A stretch of DNA of 64,000 nt, taken from contig NC_081197.1 in the NCBI RefSeq assembly GCF_902713425.1, forward strand, positions 16,757,657-16,821,656, given 5' to 3'. This DNA is from Acipenser ruthenus (Eukaryota > Chordata > Actinopteri > Acipenseriformes > Acipenseridae). The stretch's first letter is position 1. The number at the start of each line of letters is the position of its first letter. Below, one piece after another: positions 1 to 12,500 of this stretch. The notes below the pieces were generated by a model, which worked only from the letters and a program-made list of their open reading frames with translations, had not been told where the DNA came from and made no database searches. A program made the position numbers and the translations under genes.

Positions 1-504
1 TGCTGTCATACCTTGTCAATAGATAATTCAAAGACATGCGCCTATGGTGAATGCCAAGAATGAGAAACACTCCACTGTACCACCGGCCAGACAGAAATCC
101 AACGAAGAGGTGTCGCTTACCCAGTGGTGTCTGGAGAAGAGCACAACAGAGCAAATGAAGAACAAGAGAAAAGTAGCTTAATCACTGTGAAGAAGGATAG
201 AGCCATAACAGAGGAAGAGCTGGTGACCCAATTCCAAGATAGGCTCTTTAAATTCAGGAGACATCTGTTCAACATCAGATGGCAGTACAGCATCTACCGG
301 ACCCTGAGGGAAAACCTGACCAATGATTGCCTGATCCATTTAGACTTTAGTGAGAACTTCACTTGCAAGTATGCTTCAGAGATCCAGTCAGTTCACTTCG
401 GGGGGTCACACAAGCAAGTGACGCTCCACACTGGTGTCCTCTATGTGGCGGAGGAGCCCCCCATCTCCATTTTATTGTTCATATTAAATCAACACATCTT
501 ATAA
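1..504 (+). mobile_element. Fragment of a transposon-like ORF, family not named
   Basis: An open frame from about 62 to 504 encodes a segment containing the string HLDFSENFTCKYASEIQ, followed by HFGGSHKQVTLHTGV. From memory, this pairing of an acidic D-F-x-E-N strand with a TLHTGV strand recurs in a large family of repeated fish and invertebrate ORFs that look like DDE-type transposases. I cannot name the superfamily. An in-frame stop lies at 61-63, and the same frame continues upstream to the window edge, so the copy is cut on the left and degraded. The similarity fades after about 465, at residues EEPPIS. No terminal repeats are visible. It lies about 2.6 kb upstream of SLC25A15, on the same strand, and shows no sign of being one of its exons. 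Confidence 0.4.
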
Positions 505-3085
505 AATCTGAAATTATTTGTAATGAAAAATATTACTAATAAATTGATAAAATTTGTTTGAAATAATCTTATGTTATGTCGTTGGTTTCCCATTGCGTCA
601 CTGGTGTTGCATTGCGTCACTGGTGTTCCTGCATGGCATATTGGTGTTCTGGCATCAGAGTTGCCCAGTTTCACAGAATATGGTTTTTGGATCTACCTAC
701 CTGTTACTGCATTCATTAGTAAGCATTTTAAGGATATGATCATTCAATTTTGATGACTCAACCTCAATTATTTCTAATGTTACAACAAAAAACACAATGG
801 TAGAAATAGAAAAATGTCACACAATAGAACTTTACACATACCTGTTTAAAGTAAATTATTACTAATCAAAACAATTTCTTAATATTATCATTAACCTTTT
901 CTGTCTTTGATTATATATGCAAATTAAATAGACAAATTACATTCTGGAAAGCCTGAATTGTCATCTAAAATATAGGTAACACCAGTGACAAAAAGGCAGC
1001 ACAAGCATTTTTTAATGTAATGTAGTAAAAATATCAAAATATATTAAGCTGTCATTTAAGTTGATTTATAATGTTAAGGGGTTAACTATTAACTGACTAT
1101 AAGTTTTGGTGCAAAAAAAAGAATTACATTTTTTAAAAGTTGGCTGTTCAAAAAGCCACAATTTTCGTAGAATGACCCATTTGGCACAACACAGTTTTAA
1201 TTTCTTTCAACTGTCACTAGAAAGCAGCACTCCTTGCCATTCCAGTCCTGGGTCCACTCATGAGAAAATCAGAGAATCACCAAAGCGGGCCTTTGATTTA
1301 CTGTGTAAACACGATAGCTGACAAGAGCCATGTCTGCCAAGTGTTTGCTTATTGGCTATTTGAATCACAGATTAAAATCTCAAAACGAATATCGACTTGC
1401 GTTTAAACACTCTCCCGAAGTCGTGAAAACACTTCAATTAAACACCTGGAGGCTTAATTTTCCTTCGCGAACACTAGTTCTATGAAGTACTTGTACAGTA
1501 TGTTGCACTCAGCGTCGTAACCAGAGCTGACGTTACCGAGGTCAGACTTATTTCAACAAGCTATATAGCTGGCAGTAGTATGACTGCTTGGTATTTACTA
1601 TTCAACCTCCAAAGAGGAAATTAAGGAGTGCTTTGTACTTTACCAGAATTTGTACATGAGCATTAGCATTGATGATGCAAAAAAACAACCGAGGCCACGA
1701 CCTCGGTGTCCTCGTCATCATAACTGGTTGGACATGGTTGTGAAGGTTAACATCGTGCAGAAAGATAACTTTATCTTTAGGCACTAGGACCGCAGGGAGC
1801 TCCCCACAGCACAGTACGTAGCTACTTGTGTTTCCTCCTCTGAACAGACAGGTTTGGTTGAGAAGGGAAAGGGGATGGGCTTATGTCACTGATGGCAGTA
1901 TTTAGTCTCACGGATATATATTATATATAAGAACCTGCTAACCCACATATTAGAAACTGTATCCCTTGTCTGTGATCATCTGTTGGGCAGATACCCTTGG
2001 GAAGTGGACGAATGACAATTAATTACACGTAAGAAGGCTATCTGAAGAGGTAACTTTTTCTTCTTCAGTGTAATAGGACTATATCTATCGGCCGTCATAA
2101 ACGTCGTGATATGCAATAGATTGCACAACAGCAAAGAGTGGAGTAGAAACCAGTTATATGTTCTCGCTCGCATTCGATTGTGTTCTGATGTATGTTCTTA
2201 AATAAAAAAAAAATTACAATATTTTTTAATATTATGCTGTAACATTACAATTATGTATGTACAGTTGTCTATTTTTGTAGGGTTTTTTCAGTAACGATGT
2301 AAAATTAAGGTGACTATATGGCTCCATGTTCAGAGCGACAGTTTGGGAAAGTTCAGGCTTTTCAACTCGCAACCCAATGCATTCTGGTACGTTTTACCTG
2401 TCTCAGGTACCATTCTTACCTTTAAGAGAAGCAGGACTACGCTTACCAGAATGCACTGGAAAGCCTGAGCGGTCCTAGACTGTCCCGCTGAACACGAAGC
2501 CATATGATATGGTCACAAATGGCATTAGTAACGCTGATGTTGAGCATGGGTGATGTTGAAACACGTGGGCTGTATTGACACAAGGCCAGTGACCCTTACA
2601 AAACATAATATTTTGGACTTTAACTGCAAAGCGGTTGTGCTACAAAATACCCATCATAGTAGTACATTGTACTGGGTTCAGTAATTGTGTCCTGGTAGTT
2701 TTTTCAAGGTCACAGAGCAACAGCTGAAGGTTGAGCTTTTGAGGACCTTACCACATAGATTACACTTCATTAGAATTGGATTCAGCCATTTCCCAAGGTC
2801 ACTGAATGTGTAATACTACTATAAATTCAGGTGGCCAGTTCAGAAGAATTACTGCACTTAACAAAACCCCATGCAACAAATTGTGGAATGGAAATGTGCC
2901 CTTGTCACAGACCAGAACCTGCTAGTGAACTGATTTTAACAAACATTCTATTTGCTAGGAAACTAAACAGATGCTTGTCCACTAAACTATTTTTGTTTGT
3001 CTACACAGGGTTTACTTACACAGCTTCAAGTAGGGCTGTTCACAGAAACAATAGGATTACATAGAAAGCAACAGAGAAGGACACA
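505..3085. other. Upstream region of SLC25A15, no coding exon found
   Basis: I see no further coding exon here. A CRE-like TGACGTTA lies near 1529, in a stretch (about 1380-1560) with more CpG than its surroundings; this is a candidate promoter area only. A usable splice acceptor, a T-rich tract ending in CAG at 3006-3008, precedes the SLC25A15 start codon. This suggests that the first coding exon begins at 3009 and that a non-coding leader exon lies further upstream. The rest is AT-rich sequence with no repeat that I recognise. Confidence 0.35.
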
Positions 3086-6000
3086 ATGAGCCCCCATCCT
3101 GTTGTCCAGGCTGTTATTGACCTGTCTGCAGGGGCTATAGGTAAGACAACAAATACATAGGGCCATATTTTCATGGTGATTCTTTTATAATATTGTAGCT
3201 CTAATTTTATATTTAAAGCCAGACAGTGTGTGCTAACGGGGGGTGCTGTGGATTCTGTTCCCTGAGTGAGATGAAATGAGGTTAAAAGTTCTATAACCAT
3301 GAATGCAGAAGAGCCTGGCTCGCTTGCTGTGGGTGGTTACACCACCTCATTCCATTTCTAACATGCTTGTTTTAAAATCTTCATTTTGGTGTTACCAAGC
3401 ACATTCCTCAGGACCTAAAGTTTTCTAAACAAACAAATCCTTGTGAAATGTCTAATAAAAAAAATAAAAATTGCACAGATAAACCCAAATTTGATTCGTT
3501 GAACTAAATAGGCTGGTAAGGTTTCAAATCTGTTTGCATGGACTTTTAAAACTGGTGAAATGCAACTGAGGACTTGGATAAAATCATCCTTAATGGATTG
3601 CGTCTGTATCCAGAATCCCACAGGTTAATTGCCAGAATAATGACATTAGATAATGATAAGCCAGATCTAATAAATGCACAGTAAGCTATGAGGATTGACA
3701 AACCACACTTTAGGGGTAACCCCACAATGGAGCTTCTGGGGATAGCGTGACTATGATATGCCAGCTGGAGCAGATGAGTTTAGGGTGCAAGCTTTAAAAC
3801 AATGGAAAGTCAGTGACAGTCAGGGAAATACTTGACTCAGCACTGCATTGTGAAAGGAAATCAGAGGCGTGCATTATATCTCAACAAAACAGCATTATTT
3901 TAGTTCAGTATACACAAAACCACATTCTTTTTTAAGTTACCTTTTGCCCTGGTACAAATGTGGCTTTTCTATGTGTTTTTCTCTTTAACTTAACTGCATT
4001 TTCATCAGGAACATACAAACGTGGAAGCTTGTCTGTTGTTAATGAGCTGCTTGCTTTGATGAGATGTTTATTTTACTATTCTAGACAAGTTGTGCAGGCT
4101 TCATCACTTTTGATGTTGGGAGAGGTGACATTATGTTGCAGTTAAGAGTACTGTGGCAGAGCAGGGCTCTGCCCTTGTAAATATTGGCAGGGATGGGGTT
4201 AAATTCTCCTCCCTGCCCAGGTTCTCAGGTGGGAATAATGAACAATCAATTAGCACCCAGCCACCTGACATAAAAGGAGGCCTCAGCACCTCAGTAGGGA
4301 GAGGAAGCAAGGGTGTTTTTTCTTTGTGTGCTGTTTTTGTTAATTTTGCAATCCAGTGAAGGCAAAGCTCAGCCTGGAAGCCTTATTTTTGTAAGTTTTA
4401 CTTTGTGTTTATTGTCTTTGTGTTTTAAGAACCTTTTTGTTTGGCCCTCGTGCCTGTTTATTTTGTGTTTTCTATTTAATAAAAGTATTGTGTTTGAACT
4501 GCAGTCTGTCTCTGGGCCTCATCCCTTGCGCCATCCTGTCACGTGGGGTGTGTGAGAAGTGGGATATAGCACCTCCAGGATGTTCAGAGCAGTATTGCAG
4601 GTTTTTTTTTCTTTCTGAATAGCAAATTTTTTTGTGAGCTTTTTTTTTTTTTTGGAAAAAAAAGGATGGGAGGAAAAAGGAGGAAGAGCTGCAAGAGGCA
4701 GCAGCAACAGCTGCAACTGGGGGACATCAGCCTGATCTACGTAGTAGATGAGTGGTGCCCGGGTTGTGGGGAGTTTGGGCACACAGTGGCCATCTGCCCC
4801 ACCCAAACAGAGGTGAGGAGAAGGAGAGAAGAAGAAAGGCACGAGGCCAAACAAAAAGGTTCTTAAAACACAAAGACAATAAACACAAAGTAAAGCTTAC
4901 AAAAATAAGGCTTCCAGGCTGAGCTTTGCCTTCACTGGATTGCAAAATTAACAAAAACAGCACACAAAGAAAAAACACCCTTGCTACCTCTCCCTAGTGA
5001 GGCGCTGAGGCCTCCTTTTATGTCAGGTGGCTGGGTGCTAATTGATTGATCATTATTTCCACCTGAGAACCTGGGCAGGGAGGAGAATTTAACCCCATCC
5101 CTGCCAATATTTACAAGGGCAGAGCCCTGCTCTGCCACAGGTACATTATTGTAAAAATACCTTCTGCAAATTCTTGCTAATAAATGTTTTTCCTTTTTCA
5201 AGGCAAGTGTGTTTATAGTCTGTTATAGTGTAAGTACGATATTTACAGTAATCTATCGGAGGTTATTGTAGGGTATTCAAATGATATTTTTTGTAATAAA
5301 AAGTGTGTGGTGGCCTATACTTTAAAAAATGCTGTAGTTCTTCCATGTTTGTACCACTGTCATTTTTTTACATATCAGTTAAGTGCTACTGTATGTACTG
5401 TATGTTAGTTAAGACATCTCTGTTTGCAAGACATGCTTTCTAGGACAATTTGTCCTGGAAATTGTCCCTACGCCAATGCTTTCTTTACTGTCATTAACGA
5501 AACCAACTGGTTCCCCTGTTGACTGGCGTGCTGTGCAGCCAGTGCTGATATTAAATTGCTTTTGAAGAGAAACAGTAACAGACTCATTTAAAATAATTTC
5601 TTTAACATAGTGCACTACCAGATATTGTTTTGTTTTGCATTATGGAAACAGTACAGAATTCATTTTACAGTACTGGATTTTTCACAGTAAAGAATAGATG
5701 TGTGTGTGTGGTTCAGTTTTCTAGAGATAAACATGTTGGCTTTTGAAGTGAACTGATTATAGATAACTTATTTTATTAGAGATATTCCATTTTCCTTTTG
5801 ACTACTGGAAATGGGGAGTAGTGTTGAGACTAGACTTTAATAACATAATTTCATTGTCCCATATTGTACCTCTTTGTGAATTTGGCACATTCAATGCATG
5901 TCTATATTTAAACAGTGCAATTCAGTTCACTAAATAAGGCCTATTTGTTTCCAGTGATTTGTGCCCTAACATTTGCTGTGACACCTCCATAGCGACACCG

Positions 6001-8134
6001 CTCCAATTTACTTGGCATGTACAGTCAAATCAAATAAAAATAAAAGCAACATAATAATATTTTCTAAGAATACAATATTAAAAAGAAAGCAGCTTCAAAT
6101 TACATTTTAGATTTCTTTTTTAAACTGTGCCTTGCCTTTTTATAAGTAGTTTTGAGTTTCATTGATGTTTCTTTAATGGTCCGGGACAGTGCTTTGCACA
6201 GTTTTGAAAGCCCAGCAACTTTAGTTTTCTCTTGCACCTTCATCATTCTGGTTTTGGCTGCCCTTTAGTTTGACCCCTCACTGAACCTGCTTTGTTTTTC
6301 TAAAGTGGTGCCTCTGAAGTTTACACAGGGGGTTTGTCAAGAGGCACCTGTTAATTAGTGCTATCATAACACTACGTTCATACATCATACAATCAAATGT
6401 TTTAATTTAAAGCTACTTGCTCTTTAATGCATCAGTATATTCTTCTTTCTGTTTTTTAGGAGGAACAGCCTGTGTGCTCAGCGGTCAGCCCTTTGACACT
6501 GCCAAAGTGAAGATGCAAACATTCCCAACCATGTACAAAGGCTTTGTGAATTGTTTTATAAGCACATACAAGCAGGTCGGTTTCCGAGGACTCTACCACG
6601 GTACTACCCCGGCTCTCATGGCTAACATTGCAGAGAATTCTGTTCTCTTCATGTGTTACGGCTTTTGTCAGCAGGTAGTTAGGAATCTGTCAGGAATAGA
6701 CAGCAAGACAAAACTCAGGTGAGGGCTGGACAACACCAACAGGAACGTAGGCTTGCTCAATAAGAAATGCTAGACCCTGTTTTCCTTCATTTCCCTTAAT
6801 AATTTCTAGAATCCTTGCCCTGCAAAAGGGGTCATTTTTTTAACAAATCTGTGTGTAATTGTACAACAATGTAACAGGTATGAATACACACACATACAGG
6901 TGTGCAAACTGTCCTATTGTAACCTAATAATTACAGTAAAGTTACATTTTGTGAAGTGGAAAACCATATTTGATATGTATTCTTGCTCTTTGGTGTTTTC
7001 AAAGGTTGTATCTAAATTATCCCTCTAATCCATGCATTCTTATTTTTCTCCCTTCACTTTGCAGCGATGTGGAAAATGCTCTAGCTGGCTCGTTTGCCTC
7101 AGTATTCTCCTCTCTGGTCCTGTGCCCAACGGAGCTGGTGAAATGTCGACTCCAGGCCATGCATGAAATGGAGGTGTCGGGCAAGATAGCAAAAGGGCAA
7201 AAGTAAGTTTGACAGGAGTGGCATCATAGTATCAGTCAAGCCTTGTAACATTGTTTTTATTTACACCAATTTCAGTAGCGTTTATTTTGTTACCAGGTGG
7301 AAAAAATATTGTAAATGCAGAAAGATCTTAATAGAAATGAATCTAATGTTGTTACTCCCTTTACAGCATTTCAAATTCAACTATATTTTCTTATCAATTT
7401 CCTTTAAAAGGGTATTACAGTGTTTTTTATAACTTGAAAATATCTAAATAAAACAAAACATTCGCTGAGTAACAGTTATATGTTCCTTTAATTATAAACA
7501 ATATCTTTTAAAATAAATTTGGTAATTTGAAATACAATTAAAAGTCGGTAGCTATCCACTTTGCAAGTCCACTGTTTATACAGGGTGTCCCACTGAAAGT
7601 AGTACAAGTATTACAACGTACATATAAATAATAAATACATAATCACATGATGGAGCAGCACTGACATGTACGGGAATCCTCATTATTGCAAACTCGGTTT
7701 ATACCCTGTATCGTATGGACACGATGTAGCTTGATTCACAGACTTGCAGAAATCCTGAATTTAAAAAAAATATATATTCTGTCGTAACTGACTGTTTTAT
7801 TTGTTGTTCTGTTGTTGAAGAAGAACTGATAGAATGTGTATTTTGATAAGTGGAGTCGTGTTTACAGCACGCAGCTGGTACAGCAGACTAGGTGCATTCT
7901 GTGATACTGGAACTAACAGATACAAGTAACAGTCTTTCCATCCAATGAACTGTCAGAAAGTTTTAAAAAATAAACTTCCCATAAGTCCTTCACTTTTAGT
8001 GCTTAGCTCTACGATGCAATTCTGTGACTAACTTTCAATCCGAACGACAACTTCACTGACTGCGTTGCATGCACTCAAATATATTAAAATAGTGCCGCAG
8101 GGAATTAATTACGGTATGCTGAGAGGGTCAAAAT

Positions 8135-8173
<39 letters not shown>

Positions 8174-11100
8174 ATTAGGGCTGTCAATTAATCGCAGTTA
8201 ACTTCATTTTTGTCCTTGTATTCACTCCAACCTCAAAATCAAATTAAACTTCAATGTAACCTAAATCTTGCATTAAATCCATTTCAGTAAAAGTTCTTTT
8301 AACCCCCAAACAAAATTAAACCAAGTTGGGTTGTCCCAGTAAGCTACGACAAATGAATACTTTATCCTCTGCTGGGGATGAAATCTGATGAAACTGGGTT
8401 GGGACATTCTTTAGCACAACTTATTGAAAATATCAGAATCTGGGCACAGAATGAAGTGCCTATCTGTCTTTACATAGGGATATCTGTTGCACTTTTATTT
8501 TTTACATCTATCTGGAGAACTGACATACTTGTTTTTGTATCTTGTCTTTAGTTGTTTCATAATGGGTGTGTAACCTTGATATGTTTAAAAAAAAAAAATT
8601 GGTAGCTCTTTGTTCTGGGCTGTTGCCAGTGCTAACATGTTATTTATTTATGGTATGCTTACTTTTCAAATTGCAGCTACATAGTTATAAGTGAAGGAGT
8701 GTATTTGCTATCTAAATAAATTGACCTTGATGGTTTCACCTAACTGATTTGAGGGTTGTTGTCATAACAGCTATTCTCAGCCAAAATATTGTGAATGCAT
8801 TTCTGGCTGGAGGATTGGCTCAGGTGCCTCTGTTTTAATACAGAGATTTGAGCAGCACTTTAGATTACAGGATATGAATTGTGTTACATTGCAATTACTG
8901 GTAATTAACAATGGTTACTACTCTAACACAGTAAAGTGTAATTACAGTATTCAAATTTAAGACGCGCTTTTTTAACCAATTATTTTTTCTTAAAACTGGC
9001 CTGCATCTTAAATTCAAGTATAGAGATGTGTGTATTAAAATTGTCAAAAAAAGACATGACTACCCGAGTACACAAACAGGAATGTGACTGGCTGCCAAGA
9101 AAAGACGAACAAAGACATCACTGCCCGAATACACAAGCAGCAACGGGATTTATTGCCAAGAAAAGATGAACCAAAGCGTTACTGCCCAATCTCGAATCAT
9201 TCATGACATACAGGCAGTCATTTTCAAAGAAGCGGCATTATCTTCCTGCGGAATTCGAAGAGAAGCTTTTACAATTTTAGCATTTTGTTACTAGGCTCTG
9301 TTCTACCAAACAGTATCAGCTTGGACAGATCGGAAATGCTGATCAGACCCCCGTATTTTTCGACATGCCAAGCAGTAAGTTCGCAAAAAGGATGAAAAAC
9401 AGGTGCAAGTAATCGCGACTGGAATGGGGAAGCAACACATAACTGTAATGCTCTGTATGACAACATACGTCGTTTACTTATATGTGGAATGGAGAATGTA
9501 TCTTTGTAAAAGCATCTTTATTTTATATTTTATTTATTCCTCAAATTGAGTTTGGGAAAATTCGAAGGAATACGGTACATGGAAATTATTGTTACCTGAT
9601 GTAATTACTTGGTAAAGCATGACACAGGTCATTCCCATTTAATTACACCCGTTTTCTACCAATTGTTACATGTTATGACATGGTTATATATGCTTAGTGT
9701 TCCACGTTTCCGATTTTTTGTCTTTAAAAAACTTTTCCGGGAATTTTTTTCGGAGTATATTTTACATATATTAAAATAGGGATAAAATCGGTAAAAAAAA
9801 TAAGTTATAAATAATTGAAACATTGGTAAAAATCAGGAGGGGGGGGGGGATCTCAGTATACACACTTTACATGTGGAATATCACATAGCGGTTCTGGTTT
9901 CTGATTAAGTTTAATGTCCCTGGCATGTATGATGAAGCAGAATATGTGCAAGTCGTAAAAATTAGCTGGTACTTTGCGAACGTTTGGGCAATCGCTGTGC
10001 TGACAGAAATAGTATCTACAGTAGATGTAGGAGATATGAACATGACATCAGCACAAAACAAGCCAGGTTTATTTGCCTTGACGTGCAAGCCATTGGGAGA
10101 CACGTCAAAAATAACCCTGGACATTTCCATCAATGTGTTCCATATAAGTTTACCAACTATATCATCACCATTTTCTTTCAGATATTTACGATTAAGATTG
10201 TCAGCGTTAGTCAGTGTTTTAGCTGATGGACAGATAGTACTGTGGCACAAAGTCACCAATACATACCTCTCTGCAATACACAGTGGCTGTCCAGCAAAGC
10301 ACAGCGCTCTGACAAACTCATTAACAGTCATTCTGTGCCTTGTTTTATTAAAGCGTGTGTAAAAGTCAGAGAAATTGATTGCTTGTCTCTCAGTTCACTT
10401 TCTTGTTTTAGCTTAATGTGTCGCTTACTTTCAGTATGTTCTTTTATTTTGTCAGCGAGAACATGTACCTCAAAGCAGCAGTATTTGCAGCGCTATGCAT
10501 CCTCTGCCTCATCTGGCCCACTTCTGCTATTTTTGCCTTTTGTATACTTCGAAACATTCATTTTCTTTTGAATATTCATAAACTGATATACATTTTCTCC
10601 CCATTCCACATACAGTAAAAAATCTTATATTTTCGTGTATTTCAATTTAGTTTTTGATCAAGCTAGTAGTTACTACGCCCAGCAATTGCCACAATAATCA
10701 GACTTTGATTGGCCAACATAATCAGGTGATAGTGAACTGAAGTGTGTTTGTGAAGTGACAGAGAACCATGTTTGAACGTTATTTGATGTCTAAACATCTG
10801 CTGTACCCTAGGATACAGTGTAGGGCTGCTTATTACAATGTCGGAGTCAAAATAAAACCGCATTTTAAACAAAATATTGTGTATTTCCTAGAAAATAGTA
10901 CCTGGAAAATATTAAATAGACAAAAATCGGGTATAAATCAGTAAAAACCGACGTCCAGTTAAAAAATCCTATCATTTTTCGGTAAAATTCGGAATAAACG
11001 GAAACGCAGAAAACTACGTATGCTACATAAACTAAAGTACAGAAAGTACAAAAATGTCACTGTTTTTTCAAGCGTAATAAAGTATGCTGTCTGTTCTTGC

Positions 11101-12319
11101 ATTCTGTCTCCAGCACGGTGTGGTCAGTGGTTAAAGGAGTCCTGCGCTCCAACGGTCCTCTGGGGATGTACCAGGGTCTCACCAGTACTCTGGTCAGGGA
11201 AGTACCCGGATACTTTTTCTTTTTTGGGGGCTATGAATTCAGCCGCAGTGTATTCACTTCAGGAGGCAAATCCAAGGATGACTTGGGTAAGTATCATTTT
11301 CAGCTTTTAGTGATAATGTAAACATTTTTTAATATTGGAGCCTTTTGACAAAATGTTTGCTGCTAGTACACTTCTGTACTGTAGGCAGGTGTAAGTCCTG
11401 CACCAGTTTAGATTGTAGTACATTTTGATTACTAAGGTAAAAGAAACAAACCGCTCTGTGACAATTTTAGCATCCTCTGTCGTTTATATCAATTGAATGG
11501 GTCTGCTTGGTCATTCTTATTGTCGTGGCTTGACCTGATCAAGGTTCCTGTGCTTATGTGTAGGTGTCCTTCCTGTGGTATTCAGTGGTGGGTTTGGAGG
11601 GGCTTGTCTCTGGCTCTCTGTGTATCCGATCGACTGTGTCAAATCCAGAATCCAGGTCCTCTCCATGGCAGGGAAGCAGGCCGGCTTCCTCAAAACCTTC
11701 ACCAGTATCGTTAAATACGAAGGTAGGCGCTTTTCTTGTTTCAAAAATGTTACTTACGTTTAAAAATCATTACTTCATATTCATAAACGTAAGTAATAGA
11801 TAAAATATAAGCATTCGCTAGCCAGCAAATACAGTACTTTTCATAATTTTATAAAATGGGCTATGCAGAAGTTTTTTTTTTTTTAGAACCCCCTCCCCAT
11901 ACAGTTTGTTCACATTACAGAACGTACATTTAGTAGTGAATGTATGTATGTGCAATGTGTCTTTTACTTGAAAAGTAAGACATTTAGTTTATCTTTTAAC
12001 TGCGTTGTCTATTGGACATATTGGCCCCATTCACAAACCCTGAGTTATTTTCAGGATTTATAGGGCCTTACAGTCCAAGTTTATTGAATGTCTCAATACA
12101 GTATTTGTAGTGTTTCATATCAAGTGAAGGTTATACTAAATGAGACCAGCCATGTGCTTTCATGTTTAAAGTTGTTTGGGTCTTGTTTCCCCACCAGGAA
12201 TACCAGCCCTGTACTCCGGCCTGACTCCAACAATGATCCGCACCTTCCCAGCCAATGGTGCACTGTTCCTGACCTATGAGCTCAGCAGGAAGATGATGAT
12301 GAAGCAGTTTGACACTTGA
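3086..12319 (+). CDS. SLC25A15: Mitochondrial ornithine transporter 1 (six coding exons, complete)
   Basis: This is an inner-membrane carrier that exchanges ornithine for citrulline or protons, linking the mitochondrial and cytosolic halves of the urea cycle. Coding exons are 3086-3140, 6460-6718, 7065-7202, 11114-11286, 11564-11722 and 12198-12319. All have GT-AG borders and their phases agree, giving 301 aa, the length of human ORNT1. The start [17 protein letters not shown] matches the family N-terminus. The three carrier repeats show their signature motifs: PFDTAK (residues 29-34), PTELVK (126-131) and PIDCVK (230-235). The blocks [18 protein letters not shown] and [14 protein letters not shown] are close to the mammalian protein, as is [12 protein letters not shown] with its conserved arginine, so ORNT1 is favoured over other SLC25 members. 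There are no breaks. The 3.3 kb first intron and 3.9 kb third intron carry the LTR fossil and the hAT element. The gene is convergent with the VSP gene. Confidence 0.96.
4152..5139. mobile_element. LTR-retroelement fossil with inverted LTRs and a gag zinc-knuckle remnant
   Basis: A near-palindromic unit in intron 1 of SLC25A15. The left part (from 4152, beginning TGTGGCAG) looks like an LTR on the + strand, with an AATAAA signal near 4480 and a likely end near 4542. The right part (5139 down to about 4838) is the same LTR, truncated and in the opposite orientation, about 300 bp of arm. Between them, 4666-4866 is a short open stretch with a CCHC zinc knuckle ([15 protein letters not shown]) and a basic, Gln-rich surround, as in gag nucleocapsid regions. 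The flanks AGTAC and GGTAC could be a short target duplication, so the unit may have inserted as a whole. No pol or envelope sequence is visible. It is a broken fossil, probably gypsy-like, of moderate age judging by the well-matched arms. Confidence 0.6.
8133..8173. repeat. Compound (CA)n(TA)n microsatellite
   Basis: About nine CA units pass directly into about eleven TA units, within intron 3 of SLC25A15. No coding role. Confidence 0.9.
9051..9186. repeat. Tandem repeat, 61-bp unit, just over two copies
   Basis: Copies begin at 9051, 9112 and, partially, near 9173. Each has an AAGACAT start, a run like CTGCCCGAATACACAAGCAG and an end like TGCCAAGAAAAGA. The copies differ by roughly one base in five, so the array is not recent. 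It lies in intron 3 of SLC25A15. I do not recognise the unit. Confidence 0.6.
9695..11016 (-). mobile_element. Degraded hAT-family DNA transposon
   Basis: The ends are imperfect inverted repeats: TAGTGTTCCACGTTTCCG on the left, and TAGTTTTCTGCGTTTCCG on the right when read on the - strand. They are flanked by TATATGCT (9687-9694) and CGTATGCT (11017-11024), a decayed 8-bp target duplication typical of hAT elements. On the - strand near 10390-10490 there is a BED-type zinc finger: CKYC, then a spacer, then H-T-E-S-K-R-H. Further on, 10331-9867 is open, with [16 protein letters not shown] and a later segment that resembles the start of the hAT catalytic region. The zinc-finger and downstream segments are in different frames with stops between them, and the element is too short for a full transposase, so it is inactive. 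It occupies intron 3 of SLC25A15. Confidence 0.65.
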
Positions 12320-12403
12320 GCTATGTGCCGTCTACCTCGCCTTCTGTTTGGAGAAAGACTGATTGCTTTAAAGACTTTTTTTATATGGGGTTCATACAAG
12401 CCG

Positions 12404-12500
12404 TCTACTATTATTATTATTATTTATTTCTTAGCAGACGCCCTTATCCAGGGCGACTTACAATCGCAAGCAAATACAAATACATTCAAGTGTTTACAAT
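12404..12500 (-). repeat. 3' tail of a tRNA-derived SINE in the SLC25A15 3' UTR
   Basis: The + strand reads (ATT)n, then TTAGCAGACGCCCTTATCC and AGGGCGACTTACAA, which is the reverse complement of the tail shared by the full SINE at 18638-18874. The tRNA-like head is missing. It lies 85 bp after the SLC25A15 stop codon, so it is probably part of the transcript. Confidence 0.75.

Noticed and set aside
7575-7715. Short inverted match ACAGGGT / ACCCTGT that could mark a MITE
   Set aside because: Only about eight bases pair, the inner sequence does not, and no target duplication is visible.
9269-9466. A 65-residue frame on the - strand in SLC25A15 intron 3
   Set aside because: It has no family resemblance, no splice signals that fit, and lies in repeat-rich intron.
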